Notes under the pieces: model-generated
The model's database searches: none
Told to the model about the DNA's origin: nothing
The model's input: the letters and a program-made list of their open reading frames with translations, nothing else
Source of the DNA: Siphonodentalium dalli
Lineage: Eukaryota; Mollusca; Scaphopoda; Gadilida; Siphonodentaliidae
Length of the DNA: 64,000 bases
Direction: 5' to 3'
NCBI GenBank assembly: GCA_032622095.1
Contig: CP136068.1
Coordinates: 154,529,151 to 154,593,150, forward strand
Translations under genes and position numbers: made by a program
Shown here: positions 21,264-31,644 of the stretch, piece by piece
Layout of the letters: every line of letters begins with the position of its first letter
Position numbering within the stretch: the stretch's first letter is position 1

Positions 21264-21732
21264 TTTGATCCAGGACTTGAATTTTGGCTGTGAATAAAGG
21301 TAATGATTAGTAACATATAATACACAAAGAACGGAACGCGAAGATATACAATAAAAAAGTACTTAGGAGCGCACTGTCAAGTTGCCTCAACGTTTCGGTA
21401 GAATTACCTTCTTCAGGAAGCAAGCTAGGTTCGAATGTTGAGGTTTTTCCATGGATCTTATATACCCGTGTGATATAAGCTCCCATTGTGCTCCAGGGTT
21501 TCGAGAGACGTGTCAACAGCTATGTTCCTGTTTAAAACAAACAGTGAAACAATGCATACAAAATGTTTGGCGCCGTCACGACGCCCGTGTTTATTTAAGA
21601 TCGCGCGTTCTTAATGGGTTGTGTAATGGCTTCCGGAAGCCCCTAATCCAAATCCTAGTGACAGTACGCAATTAGACAGTAATACATATGTGTTAAGTAA
21701 ATAGAAATAAAAGATATCCCTGGCACAGGCGA
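21264..21732 (-). promoter_or_regulatory. PLE 5' leader / inter-copy region, copy A
   Basis: 469 bp between the unit edge and the ORF1 start. It contains the hammerhead-like core and is repeated before copies B and (shortened) C. Any promoter is presumably here; no TATA-type signal stands out. Confidence 0.6.
21393..21416 (-). ncRNA. Hammerhead-ribozyme-like core, copy A/B junction
   Basis: On the minus strand CTGAAGA (fits CUGANGA) is followed by a GGTA/TACC hairpin and then GAAA, the conserved order of hammerhead cores. Hammerheads are established in PLE terminal regions. Caveats: one extra A separates CUGAAGA from stem II, and stems I and III with a UH cleavage site are not clear. Confidence 0.45.
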
Positions 21733-21813
21733 TATATATATTTTGAAAGTGTGGAGAGCGCGGGCACAGGTCGGAATCCGATTTCTTATGTAATTATTTC
21801 TATGGAACTAGCT

Positions 21814-21985
21814 AAATTTTGTTAGGTTGTGTCGGAAATTGACATAAATTTTGTTAGGTTGTGTCAGAAATTGACATAAATTTTGTTAGGTTGTGTCGGA
21901 AATTGACATTGAATAATTTGTTGAGCATTGTTGCCATTCAAAGATGGAACTAGCTAAATTTGTTTGGGTTGTGTCGGAAATTGAC
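21814..21985 (-). repeat. 32-bp tandem repeat in the PLE 3' region, copy B
   Basis: Same three and a half units as in copy A, 4607 bp further on. Confidence 0.85.
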
Positions 21986-22061
21986 ATAAAATATTGTGTT
22001 GAGCACAAACTAAGGATAATGGTGTTGACATAAGCTAAAAGCTAATTGAACTGCGTGTTAA

Positions 22062-24428
22062 TCAAGGTCTGAGTCTAGATCGAACGAGCATATCTCTCAA
22101 ACTGGGATTTTTCTTGTAGGCAATAATAACCCGTTTGTCGAGAGGCTCGGTCAATTTAGTGTTTAATAATGCAAAGTTTTTTCTGAAAATGTTTGCGATT
22201 TCAACATTTCTACGATTGTAGATCAGAGGAAAGCACAAGAAATTTCGAGAAACACCTTTGTAGTCAATGTTAAGTCCGAACGGAAGATATGTTTTAAGTA
22301 CGCCCATCCAATGATTTTCGCGTTCTAGGCGTATTGAATCGGTTTGGTCTTCGTCGGCTAGAATTGGTGTCTGTTCTATTGGCTGAAAGCTGAAATGGGA
22401 TTTAATGTCATGATTAGATGAGTTGAAATGATCGGAAATTTGCATGTCGAGTTTTTTGCGAACACTGGAAAGATGATTAGACATTCTAACTTTGAGAGAG
22501 GTTTTTGTTTGTCCAACATATTGTATACGGCATCTTTTGCATGTGATTAAGTAAATTACATTTTTAGAATCACAATTAAGTTCGCTATGCATTTGATACG
22601 ATATGCGTGTTTGTTCGCTGGTGAAAGTGTTACTAGTATTGATATATCCTATTGTATTGATGTAACATCGTTTTTTGTGACAAAATGAGGCTGAACCATT
22701 ACCCAACACCGGCCGGTTGTGCCGTATCCTTGTTGGTTCAGTCGATGTTGGGTCATGGCGTGACGAGTTAAATTCTCTGAGAGTTTCGGACTTTACTTGG
22801 CGCAGTAATCTACTAGAGTAGCCGCGCGGTCGTAAAGCCTGGAAAAGCACTGAACAAGCTTGATTTAGGTCGCTTCTGTTCGTGCAGTTCCGGTGATATC
22901 GAATGATTTGAGATTTAATCAATCCATTGAAAAGTTTTGGCGGATGGAAAGATTTACGATGAAGTAGCTGGTGAGAATCCGTTGGTTTCGTAAAAAGTTT
23001 TGTATCTAAAATGTTGCATGATGTAAATTGTGGGCCCTTAAATATTGTTAAATCAAGGAAATCAATGCTGGTTTGCGATATTGATTCTTTGAGTTTGATT
23101 GATTCGTCATGACTGTTCAAGATGTCCAAGAACACCCTAAACTCATCCAGACCATGAGTCCAAATGATAAATATGTCGTCCAAGAATCTATAATAGGCTA
23201 ATGGTTGTTTATCAGATTTGGCCAGGGCGCCTTTCTCCCACTCTGCAACAAAAATTGAGGCAAAATTAGGACTAAACTTCTTGCCCATACTGCAGCCGGA
23301 GACCTGTAAATAATATCGTCCATTAAATTCAAAGTCATTCCCTTTAAGAGAAAGTTCTAATAATTGAAGTAGTTCATCTCCAGGTCTATGAGGATCATGG
23401 TGGAAATCAAATGCATTCTTAATTGACTTTAATCCGGCATCGATTCCAATATTTGTATACATAGATTCCACGTCGAGACTAATTAGGTAAGCAGAAGATG
23501 GAACTTCAATTTTCGACAATTTAATGAGGAAGTCCTCCGTGTCTTTTAGATAGCTCGGATGGCGGGTAGCAATTGGTTTCAAATAGAAATCAATAAACTC
23601 CGAAATGTGGTACGACTCCGAAGCCACGTCGCTGATGATGGGGCGACCGGGTGGTGTGTATGGATTAGTCCAACAGCTCAAAGGTTTGTGTATTTTAGGT
23701 AGCAAATAAAATGTCCTATTATTGGATTCAGGTTTTGCAATTAGATACTGAACATGTTTTTTCTTTAAAACGTCCTGGTCCAGCAAGCTTTTGAGAATGA
23801 GATTGAATTTTAAAACATTGGATTTCCAAATTGGCTCATCCAATGGTTTGTAATATTTAGTGTTGCTTAATTGGCGCGTCGCTTCTAGAATGTAATTTTC
23901 TTTAGACATGATGACGAGCGAGCTGCCTTTGTCACAAGGTTTGATTACAATGTTTTTATTGCTGCGAAGAGTTTTTAGTGCAGTTCTTTCAACTTTAGTG
24001 AGGTTATCCTCGTTGTGAAATTTTGGTAAATTTGTGATGTCGGTTTTGACTAAGCCAGCGACCTCGGGAATGGAGTGGTCAATCTGGCGATCAGAGGGGG
24101 TCCATATCGAAGGTTCTTTAAATTGATCTTTTAAACCTGTCGAATTGCGAAAGAAATCAGCCATAGCTGTTACTTCCCTAAATTGCATGCTTGCTGGACC
24201 GCCGTTCATTTCCATGGCATACATAGAGTCTGGTAAAACCAATGTTCCATCCTCCGTCTCAACAACATGTGGTGTTTCTTTGAGATCGGGTGGGGTAGGA
24301 ACAAAGGTTAGACCATACCTAAGTATTGATTTCTCACCAGCGCTCAGGGAAAGGTCGGGTACAAGATTGACTATCTCGGTGCCGAGACCGACTCTTTCCG
24401 CATGGCTGATGCCCTTCTGAGGAATTAG
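22062..24428 (-). CDS. PLE ORF2, copy B: reverse transcriptase + GIY-YIG endonuclease
   Basis: The 726 residues counted from TTG at 24242 are identical to copy A: RT motifs DVESMYTNI and FLDDIF, endonuclease YVGQT, C-terminal NPSLRDMLVRSRLRP. The upstream 62-codon extension carrying the PLE N-terminal motif is likewise open and ATG-less. The frame is -1 relative to ORF1 of this copy. Intact, so it could be functional. Confidence 0.93.
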   Translation of the reverse strand, partial: LIPQKGISHAERVGLGTEIVNLVPDLSLSAGEKSILRYGLTFVPTPPDLKETPHVVETEDGTLVLPDSMYAMEMNGGPASMQFREVTAMADFFRNSTGLKDQFKEPSIWTPSDRQIDHSIPEVAGLVKTDITNLPKFHNEDNLTKVERTALKTLRSNKNIVIKPCDKGSSLVIMSKENYILEATRQLSNTKYYKPLDEPIWKSNVLKFNLILKSLLDQDVLKKKHVQYLIAKPESNNRTFYLLPKIHKPLSCWTNPYTPPGRPIISDVASESYHISEFIDFYLKPIATRHPSYLKDTEDFLIKLSKIEVPSSAYLISLDVESMYTNIGIDAGLKSIKNAFDFHHDPHRPGDELLQLLELSLKGNDFEFNGRYYLQVSGCSMGKKFSPNFASIFVAEWEKGALAKSDKQPLAYYRFLDDIFIIWTHGLDEFRVFLDILNSHDESIKLKESISQTSIDFLDLTIFKGPQFTSCNILDTKLFTKPTDSHQLLHRKSFHPPKLFNGLIKSQIIRYHRNCTNRSDLNQACSVLFQALRPRGYSSRLLRQVKSETLREFNSSRHDPTSTEPTRIRHNRPVLGNGSASFCHKKRCYINTIGYINTSNTFTSEQTRISYQMHSELNCDSKNVIYLITCKRCRIQYVGQTKTSLKVRMSNHLSSVRKKLDMQISDHFNSSNHDIKSHFSFQPIEQTPILADEDQTDSIRLERENHWMGVLKTYLPFGLNIDYKGVSRNFLCFPLIYNRRNVEIANIFRKNFALLNTKLTEPLDKRVIIAYKKNPSLRDMLVRSRLRP

Positions 24429-25867
24429 TTTAAATGACCTTTAAAGATGTTGGTCCAGCCTTGGTAGATTTTCGCCGCCGTCTGTGATGTCCAGTGGATG
24501 TTGTCATTCTCCACGTGAAAGTCGCGGGGGGGTATTGCCTGTATGACCTTGAGGTTCTGTGTCTGACGAGCTTGGCTGTTAATGGCACGCAGAACATCCT
24601 GGTCCCTAGAATCTAAACTGAATGAGATATTTATTTCCTGAAAATGAAGTGTCGCATTAGGAAAAACTTTTCGGAAATTACTAACCATGTTAGTTACCCT
24701 GCTTTTAGCTGTGGTGCCTGCTGTTTTGCCTTTGTCGTTGTCTGTCTTCCAGTCCTCTCGGTTGTTGATGCCAATGTTGATGATGACGTGTCGAGGTGTC
24801 TTTTCTGGCTTCGATTTCAGTTTGTGGGCCATGTTGCAGAAATGACCTAAATTGCCACCTGGGTAAGAAGCAATACAAACATTTTTGGGAGGATCGACAT
24901 CGATCCGGGACACATTAGAAGAGCCTAAAATAACAACAGGGTTTTTTATCTGTTTAGGGAAGGACCAATCCTTCTTAGGGCCAGGTTGACGAAATTTATA
25001 AAATTTGGATACCTTAGGTGATGTTGATAATACCTCGGCATACGATGGTGATGATGTTGAAATCGCTGGCGATGTCATCGAAGCAATGGAACCAACAGGC
25101 GAAGGAGGGCTGGAAGAGATGTGCTTTGGTGGTGTTGTTTTCTTGGCTGGTGAATTTTGAAGTGATGTATTTGGTGGAGTGGATATGCGTGACGTCCGTG
25201 GTTTTGGTGCAGGTCTCTGTGGCTGTGGTGTGGCTTTGACGCGTTTTGGTGTGGATCTCACAGACGACGACGTTGTCTGATCCCTGGCTGGACTATCCTG
25301 AAATTGAAGCTGGCGAGCGATTAGTGGGGGAGGGGAGGGTGACCGACCACGTTTGTTTGTATGAGTTTGGACGCCAACTCGTGTACCTATCGAGGACTGA
25401 AGATTACCACAGATGCTCAAGAACTTTGATTTTGTCTCATTAGTTAATTTGGTGCCAAAATTCTTCAGTCCCCATTTTAATGCCGTGTCACGTGCTCGGT
25501 CGAAGTCAAGGGTTTTAGAAGAAAGAGCCGAAAGAACCTTGACTTCAATTTCTGATTCCGTTTTCCGATAATAATTTACCAAAGTTTTCATGGAGTTTAA
25601 ACCCCACTGAAAAGCGTCCGCTTTAAGCGAATTGAAGACATCGTCACAGGGGAGCACTGGTCGGAATGTCTTCTTTCGCCCTGACTCAACGATGGCCGAA
25701 AAGCCTTTCGGAAGGACCTTCTTCTCCAAACGGTCCTGTAAAAAATTAATATGGTGCCAAAGTTGTAGAATTTTGTATAGCAACTTTACTAGATTTGAAT
25801 GGTCTAAATAAGCCTGGTCTTTTTGCCGCTCTGGGCGGTTAGTTTTTCCACGTTTAGGTTGAGTCAT
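24425..25867 (-). CDS. PLE ORF1, copy B: SGNH-hydrolase-like protein
   Basis: 480 residues, identical to copy A apart from one Pro fewer where the G-run is 7 instead of 10 (near 24525-24531). The Ser, Gly, Asn and Asp-His blocks of the SGNH-like domain are all kept. Confidence 0.85.
   Translation of the reverse strand: MTQPKRGKTNRPERQKDQAYLDHSNLVKLLYKILQLWHHINFLQDRLEKKVLPKGFSAIVESGRKKTFRPVLPCDDVFNSLKADAFQWGLNSMKTLVNYYRKTESEIEVKVLSALSSKTLDFDRARDTALKWGLKNFGTKLTNETKSKFLSICGNLQSSIGTRVGVQTHTNKRGRSPSPPPLIARQLQFQDSPARDQTTSSSVRSTPKRVKATPQPQRPAPKPRTSRISTPPNTSLQNSPAKKTTPPKHISSSPPSPVGSIASMTSPAISTSSPSYAEVLSTSPKVSKFYKFRQPGPKKDWSFPKQIKNPVVILGSSNVSRIDVDPPKNVCIASYPGGNLGHFCNMAHKLKSKPEKTPRHVIINIGINNREDWKTDNDKGKTAGTTAKSRVTNMVSNFRKVFPNATLHFQEINISFSLDSRDQDVLRAINSQARQTQNLKVIQAIPPRDFHVENDNIHWTSQTAAKIYQGWTNIFKGHLN
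24428..24434 (-). promoter_or_regulatory. Putative -1 frameshift site TTTAAAC, copy B
   Basis: Same heptamer, phase and distance to the ORF1 stop as in copy A. Confidence 0.75.
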
Positions 25868-25996
25868 TTTGATCCAGGACTTGAATTTTGGCTGTGAATA
25901 AAGGTAATGATTAGTAACATATAATACACAAAGAACGGAACGCGAAGATATACAATAAAAAAGTACTTAGGAGCGCACTGTCAAGTTGCCTCAACG

Positions 25997-26020
25997 TTTC
26001 GGTAGAATTACCTTCTTCAG
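25997..26020 (-). ncRNA. Hammerhead-ribozyme-like core, copy B/C junction
   Basis: Same CTGAAGA, GGTA/TACC hairpin and GAAA order as at 21393-21416; same caveats. Confidence 0.45.
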
Positions 26021-26417
26021 GAAGCAAGCTAGGTTCGAATGTTGAGGTTTTTCCATGGATCTTATATACCCGTGTGAGATAAGCTCCCATTGTGCTCCAG
26101 GGTTTCGAGAGACGTGTCAACAGCTATGTTCCTGTTTAAAACAAACAGTGAAACAATGCATACAAAATGTTTGGCGCCGTCACGACGCCCGTGTTTATTT
26201 AAGATCGCGCGTTCTTAATGGGTTGTGTAATGGCTTCCGGAAGCCCCTAATCCAAATCCTAGTGACAGTACGCAATTAGACAGTAATACATATGTGTTAA
26301 GTAAATAGAAATAAAAGATATCCCTGGCACAGGCGATATATATATTTTGAAAGTGTGGAGAGCGCGGGCACAGGTCGGAATCCGATTTCTTATGTAATTA
26401 TTTCTATGGAACTAGCT

Positions 26418-26589
26418 AAATTTTGTTAGGTTGTGTCGGAAATTGACATAAATTTTGTTAGGTTGTGTCAGAAATTGACATAAATTTTGTTAGGTTGTGT
26501 CGGAAATTGACATTGAATAATTTGTTGAGCATTGTTGCCATTCAAAGATGGAACTAGCTAAATTTGTTTGGGTTGTGTCGGAAATTGAC
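26418..26589 (-). repeat. 32-bp tandem repeat in the PLE 3' region, copy C
   Basis: Same three and a half units as in copies A and B. Confidence 0.85.
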
Positions 26590-26665
26590 ATAAAATATTG
26601 TGTTGAGCACAAACTAAGGATAATGGTGTTGACATAAGCTAAAAGCTAATTGAACTGCGTGTTAA

Positions 26666-29032
26666 TCAAGGTCTGAGTCTAGATCGAACGAGCATATCTC
26701 TCAAACTGGGATTTTTCTTGTAGGCAATAATAACCCGTTTGTCGAGAGGCTCGGTCAATTTAGTGTTTAATAATGCAAAGTTTTTTCTGAAAATGTTTGC
26801 GATTTCAACATTTCTACGATTGTAGATCAGAGGAAAGCACAAGAAATTTCGAGAAACACCTTTGTAGTCAATGTTAAGTCCGAACGGAAGATATGTTTTA
26901 AGTACGCCCATCCAATGATTTTCGCGTTCTAGGCGTATTGAATCGGTTTGGTCTTCGTCGGCTAGAATTGGTGTCTGTTCTATTGGCTGAAAGCTGAAAT
27001 GGGATTTAATGTCATGATTAGATGAGTTGAAATGATCGGAAATTTGCATGTCGAGTTTTTTGCGAACACTGGAAAGATGATTAGACATTCTAACTTTGAG
27101 AGAGGTTTTTGTTTGTCCAACATATTGTATACGGCATCTTTTGCATGTGATTAAGTAAATTACATTTTTAGAATCACAATTAAGTTCGCTATGCATTTGA
27201 TACGATATGCGTGTTTGTTCGCTGGTGAAAGTGTTACTAGTATTGATATATCCTATTGTATTGATGTAACATCGTTTTTTGTGACAAAATGAGGCTGAAC
27301 CATTACCCAACACCGGCCGGTTGTGCCGTATCCTTGTTGGTTCAGTCGATGTTGGGTCATGGCGTGACGAGTTCAATTCTCTGAGAGTTTCGGACTTTAC
27401 TTGGCGCAGTAATCTACTAGAGTAGCCGCGCGGTCGTAAAGCCTGGAAAAGCACTGAACAAGCTTGATTTAGGTCGCTTCTGTTCGTGCAGTTCCGGTGA
27501 TATCGAATGATTTGAGATTTAATCAATCCATTGAAAAGTTTTGGCGGATGGAAAGATTTACGATGAAGTAGCTGGTGAGAATCCGTTGGTTTCGTAAAAA
27601 GTTTTGTATCTAAAATGTTGCATGATGTAAATTGTGGGCCCTTAAATATTGTTAAATCAAGGAAATCAATGCTGGTTTGCGATATTGATTCTTTGAGTTT
27701 GATTGATTCGTCATGACTGTTCAAGATGTCCAAGAACACCCTAAACTCATCCAGACCATGAGTCCAAATGATAAATATGTCGTCCAAGAATCTATAATAG
27801 GCTAATGGTTGTTTATCAGATTTGGCCAGGGCGCCTTTCTCCCACTCTGCAACAAAAATTGAGGCAAAATTAGGACTAAACTTCTTGCCCATACTGCAGC
27901 CGGAGACCTGTAAATAATATCGTCCATTAAATTCAAAGTCATTCCCTTTAAGAGAAAGTTCTAATAATTGAAGTAGTTCATCTCCAGGTCTATGAGGATC
28001 ATGGTGGAAATCAAATGCATTCTTAATTGACTTTAATCCGGCATCGATTCCAATATTTGTATACATAGATTCCACGTCGAGACTAATTAGGTAAGCAGAA
28101 GATGGAACTTCAATTTTCGACAATTTAATGAGGAAGTCCTCCGTGTCTTTTAGATAGCTCGGATGGCGGGTAGCAATTGGTTTCAAATAGAAATCAATAA
28201 ACTCCGAAATGTGGTACGACTCCGAAGCCACGTCGCTGATGATGGGGCGACCGGGTGGTGTGTATGGATTAGTCCAACAGCTCAAAGGTTTGTGTATTTT
28301 AGGTAGCAAATAAAATGTCCTATTATTGGATTCAGGTTTTGCAATTAGATACTGAACATGTTTTTTCTTTAAAACGTCCTGGTCCAGCAAGCTTTTGAGA
28401 ATGAGATTGAATTTTAAAACATTGGATTTCCAAATTGGCTCATCCAATGGTTTGTAATATTTAGTGTTGCTTAATTGGCGCGTCGCTTCTAGAATGTAAT
28501 TTTCTTTAGACATGATGACGAGCGAGCTGCCTTTGTCACAAGGTTTGATTACAATGTTTTTATTGCTGCGAAGAGTTTTTAGTGCAGTTCTTTCAACTTT
28601 AGTGAGGTTATCCTCGTTGTGAAATTTTGGTAAATTTGTGATGTCGGTTTTGACTAAGCCAGCGACCTCGGGAATGGAGTGGTCAATCTGGCGATCAGAG
28701 GGGGTCCATATCGAAGGTTCTTTAAATTGATCTTTTAAACCTGTCGAATTGCGAAAGAAATCAGCCATAGCTGTTACTTCCCTAAATTGCATGCTTGCTG
28801 GACCGCCGTTCATTTCCATGGCATACATAGAGTCTGGTAAAACCAATGTTCCATCCTCCGTCTCAACAACATGTGGTGTTTCTTTGAGATCGGGTGGGGT
28901 AGGAACAAAGGTTAGACCATACCTAAGTATTGATTTCTCACCAGCGCTCAGGGAAAGGTCGGGTACAAGATTGACTATCTCGGTGCCGAGACCGACTCTT
29001 TCCGCATGGCTGATGCCCTTCTGAGGAATTAG
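26666..29032 (-). CDS. PLE ORF2, copy C: reverse transcriptase + GIY-YIG endonuclease
   Basis: Same length and domains as copies A and B, with one substitution (Phe to Leu near residue 491, in the segment between RT and endonuclease). All RT and GIY-YIG residues are intact. It is the 5'-most copy of the array; only its leader is truncated, not its coding part. Confidence 0.93.
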   Translation of the reverse strand, partial: LIPQKGISHAERVGLGTEIVNLVPDLSLSAGEKSILRYGLTFVPTPPDLKETPHVVETEDGTLVLPDSMYAMEMNGGPASMQFREVTAMADFFRNSTGLKDQFKEPSIWTPSDRQIDHSIPEVAGLVKTDITNLPKFHNEDNLTKVERTALKTLRSNKNIVIKPCDKGSSLVIMSKENYILEATRQLSNTKYYKPLDEPIWKSNVLKFNLILKSLLDQDVLKKKHVQYLIAKPESNNRTFYLLPKIHKPLSCWTNPYTPPGRPIISDVASESYHISEFIDFYLKPIATRHPSYLKDTEDFLIKLSKIEVPSSAYLISLDVESMYTNIGIDAGLKSIKNAFDFHHDPHRPGDELLQLLELSLKGNDFEFNGRYYLQVSGCSMGKKFSPNFASIFVAEWEKGALAKSDKQPLAYYRFLDDIFIIWTHGLDEFRVFLDILNSHDESIKLKESISQTSIDFLDLTIFKGPQFTSCNILDTKLFTKPTDSHQLLHRKSFHPPKLFNGLIKSQIIRYHRNCTNRSDLNQACSVLFQALRPRGYSSRLLRQVKSETLRELNSSRHDPTSTEPTRIRHNRPVLGNGSASFCHKKRCYINTIGYINTSNTFTSEQTRISYQMHSELNCDSKNVIYLITCKRCRIQYVGQTKTSLKVRMSNHLSSVRKKLDMQISDHFNSSNHDIKSHFSFQPIEQTPILADEDQTDSIRLERENHWMGVLKTYLPFGLNIDYKGVSRNFLCFPLIYNRRNVEIANIFRKNFALLNTKLTEPLDKRVIIAYKKNPSLRDMLVRSRLRP

Positions 29033-30471
29033 TTTAAATGACCTTTAAAGATGTTGGTCCAGCCTTGGTAGATTTTCGCCGCCGTCTGTGATGTCCAGTG
29101 GATGTTGTCATTCTCCACGTGAAAGTCGCGGGGGGGTATTGCCTGTATGACCTTGAGGTTCTGTGTCTGACGAGCTTGGCTGTTAATGGCACGCAGAACA
29201 TCCTGGTCCCTAGAATCTAAACTGAATGAGATATTTATTTCCTGAAAATGAAGTGTCGCATTAGGAAAAACTTTTCGGAAATTACTAACCATGTTAGTTA
29301 CCCTGCTTTTAGCTGTGGTGCCTGCTGTTTTGCCTTTGTCGTTGTCTGTCTTCCAGTCCTCTCGGTTGTTGATGCCAATGTTGATGATGACGTGTCGAGG
29401 TGTCTTTTCTGGCTTCGATTTCAGTTTGTGGGCCATGTTGCAGAAATGACCTAAATTGCCACCTGGGTAAGAAGCAATACAAACATTTTTGGGAGGATCG
29501 ACATCGATCCGGGACACATTAGAAGAGCCTAAAATAACAACAGGGTTTTTTATCTGTTTAGGGAAGGACCAATCCTTCTTAGGGCCAGGTTGACGAAATT
29601 TATAAAATTTGGATACCTTAGGTGATGTTGATAATACCTCGGCATACGATGGTGATGATGTTGAAATCGCTGGCGATGTCATCGAAGCAATGGAACCAAC
29701 AGGCGAAGGAGGGCTGGAAGAGATGTGCTTTGGTGGTGTTGTTTTCTTGGCTGGTGAATTTTGAAGTGATGTATTTGGTGGAGTGGATATGCGTGACGTC
29801 CGTGGTTTTGGTGCAGGTCTCTGTGGCTGTGGTGTGGCTTTGACGCGTTTTGGTGTGGATCTCACAGACGACGACGTTGTCTGATCCCTGGCTGGACTAT
29901 CCTGAAATTGAAGCTGGCGAGCGATTAGTGGGGGAGGGGAGGGTGACCGACCACGTTTGTTTGTATGAGTTTGGACGCCAACTCGTGTACCTATCGAGGA
30001 CTGAAGATTACCACAGATGCTCAAGAACTTTGATTTTGTCTCATTAGTTAATTTGGTGCCAAAATTCTTCAGTCCCCATTTTAATGCCGTGTCACGTGCT
30101 CGGTCGAAGTCAAGGGTTTTAGAAGAAAGAGCCGAAAGAACCTTGACTTCAATTTCTGATTCCGTTTTCCGATAATAATTTACCAAAGTTTTCATGGAGT
30201 TTAAACCCCACTGAAAAGCGTCCGCTTTAAGCGAATTGAAGACATCGTCACAGGGGAGCACTGGTCGGAATGTCTTCTTTCGCCCTGACTCAACGATGGC
30301 CGAAAAGCCTTTCGGAAGGACCTTCTTCTCCAAACGGTCCTGTAAAAAATTAATATGGTGCCAAAGTTGTAGAATTTTGTATAGCAACTTTACTAGATTT
30401 GAATGGTCTAAATAAGCCTGGTCTTTTTGCCGCTCTGGGCGGTTAGTTTTTCCACGTTTAGGTTGAGTCAT
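29029..30471 (-). CDS. PLE ORF1, copy C: SGNH-hydrolase-like protein
   Basis: 480 residues, identical to copy B. The ATG at 30471 and about 145 bp of leader remain, although the copy ends at 30616. Confidence 0.85.
   Translation of the reverse strand: MTQPKRGKTNRPERQKDQAYLDHSNLVKLLYKILQLWHHINFLQDRLEKKVLPKGFSAIVESGRKKTFRPVLPCDDVFNSLKADAFQWGLNSMKTLVNYYRKTESEIEVKVLSALSSKTLDFDRARDTALKWGLKNFGTKLTNETKSKFLSICGNLQSSIGTRVGVQTHTNKRGRSPSPPPLIARQLQFQDSPARDQTTSSSVRSTPKRVKATPQPQRPAPKPRTSRISTPPNTSLQNSPAKKTTPPKHISSSPPSPVGSIASMTSPAISTSSPSYAEVLSTSPKVSKFYKFRQPGPKKDWSFPKQIKNPVVILGSSNVSRIDVDPPKNVCIASYPGGNLGHFCNMAHKLKSKPEKTPRHVIINIGINNREDWKTDNDKGKTAGTTAKSRVTNMVSNFRKVFPNATLHFQEINISFSLDSRDQDVLRAINSQARQTQNLKVIQAIPPRDFHVENDNIHWTSQTAAKIYQGWTNIFKGHLN
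29032..29038 (-). promoter_or_regulatory. Putative -1 frameshift site TTTAAAC, copy C
   Basis: Same heptamer, phase and spacing as in the other two copies. Confidence 0.75.
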
Positions 30472-30613
30472 TTTGATCCAGGACTTGAATTTTGGCTGTG
30501 AATAAAGGTAATGATTAGTAACATATAATACACAAAGAACGGAACGCGAAGATATACAATAAAAAAGTACTTAGGAGCGCACTGTCAAGTTGCCTCAACG
30601 TTTCGGTAGAATT

Positions 30614-30657
30614 ACCCTCACACACACACACATATATATATATAGCTATATATATAG

Positions 30658-30745
<88 letters not shown>
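30614..30745. repeat. CA/TA microsatellite; right copy of the PLE array target
   Basis: ACCCTCACACACACACACAC, a TA run and two TATAGCTATATA units repeat the left flank at 17077-17133, then a pure TA tract runs to about 30745. The array joins it within the phrase ATTACC, where ACCC is shared, so the exact base of the junction is ambiguous by a few positions. Confidence 0.75.
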
Positions 30746-30748
<3 letters not shown>

Positions 30749-30756
30749 TCATTGTG

Positions 30757-31610
30757 ACGTCACTTCACTGGATATTTATTCCAGTGATGGTTTTAAGTTT
30801 TTTTCTGAATTTAGTTTCAGACGAAGTTTTTTATCAACATTGTTTCCGTCCGAATTCTTTTCAATTGGTCCATTGATAGCATTTTGTATAATGGAAATAC
30901 TGTGAATGAGCAACCGCCACAAATTTCCAGATGTTCGCTGAGATCAATTTGTCTCAGCTCCGGTTGTTTGATTTGTTGGCGGTGTATTCTCATGCGCTCA
31001 CACACAGTGTTGCTCGTCTGTCCCACATAAAACTCATGGCATCCAGAACATATAATAATATAGATTAAGTTCCGTGATTTGCAGTCCATATCCGCATTGG
31101 GTTGAACTACTGTCCCATTTTAAAACTTGAGTTGAGTACCAGTAACTATGTTTTTGCATGTACCGTATCTGGAATCTCTATACGTCCGAATTCTGTATGT
31201 TGTTTCGTTGCTGGTATCGAAACGGGCTCTCGTCAGTATTTTCTTCAAATTTGGTGGTTGTCGCTTACTTTGAAGTATATTATCCTCACTGACGAGATAT
31301 TTCATTTTAGGACTCTTGTTACGCCACCTATGGTGTATCTAGCTGCTGATATTTTGATATTGCGTGGTGGACAGGATTCTTGTGGGGCTTTTATTTATAG
31401 AGTTGGAAATTCCGTTTATTTAAAAGTCGGAACTACGCGACCAGTAGGCCAAGTCCAGTAAAACGGTTCGTTATAGGTGCTGGTTGTTATTGTTATTTTA
31501 ACGGAATTCTGAGTTGGTCATTCGCGAAACCAATATATTATATATTCTATAATTAAAACCGTGGTATATAATATATGATCCTCTTTATGGATATTGTAGG
31601 AAGGTAAATT
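30757..31610 (-). pseudogene. PLE fragment of a second family: linker + GIY-YIG endonuclease + 3' end
   Basis: On the minus strand RQPPNLKKILTRARFD (linker, near 31270) is followed by RYGTCKNIVTGT, then NLIYIIICSGCHEFYVGQT (GIY-YIG, about 31010-31065), SEHLEICGG and FPLYKML. This is the canonical linker-then-endonuclease order, unlike the intact array. Stops and frame changes break it, and no RT is attached. The 3' end contains GTGACGTCACTTCACTGGAT, shared with 40591-40700. It abuts the PLE array target microsatellite. Confidence 0.85.
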
Positions 31611-31644
31611 TAGCTAAAGCGGTGGGATATCTTGCAAGATAACA

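Larger units (their letters stand above)
17126..30616 (-). mobile_element. Tandem head-to-tail array of three Penelope-like elements
   Basis: Three copies with unit edges at 17126-21732, 21733-26336 and 26337-30616 read on the minus strand. Each joins the next directly at CAGGCGA | TATATATATTTTG, with no spacer. The third (5'-most) copy lacks about 320 bp and ends inside the hammerhead-like motif. Copies differ by only a few bases: a 3-bp G-run change in ORF1, one residue in ORF2 of the right copy, and scattered substitutions. Head-to-tail tandems are a known habit of Penelope-like elements. The near-identity says the amplification is recent, or that the family is active. Confidence 0.92.
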
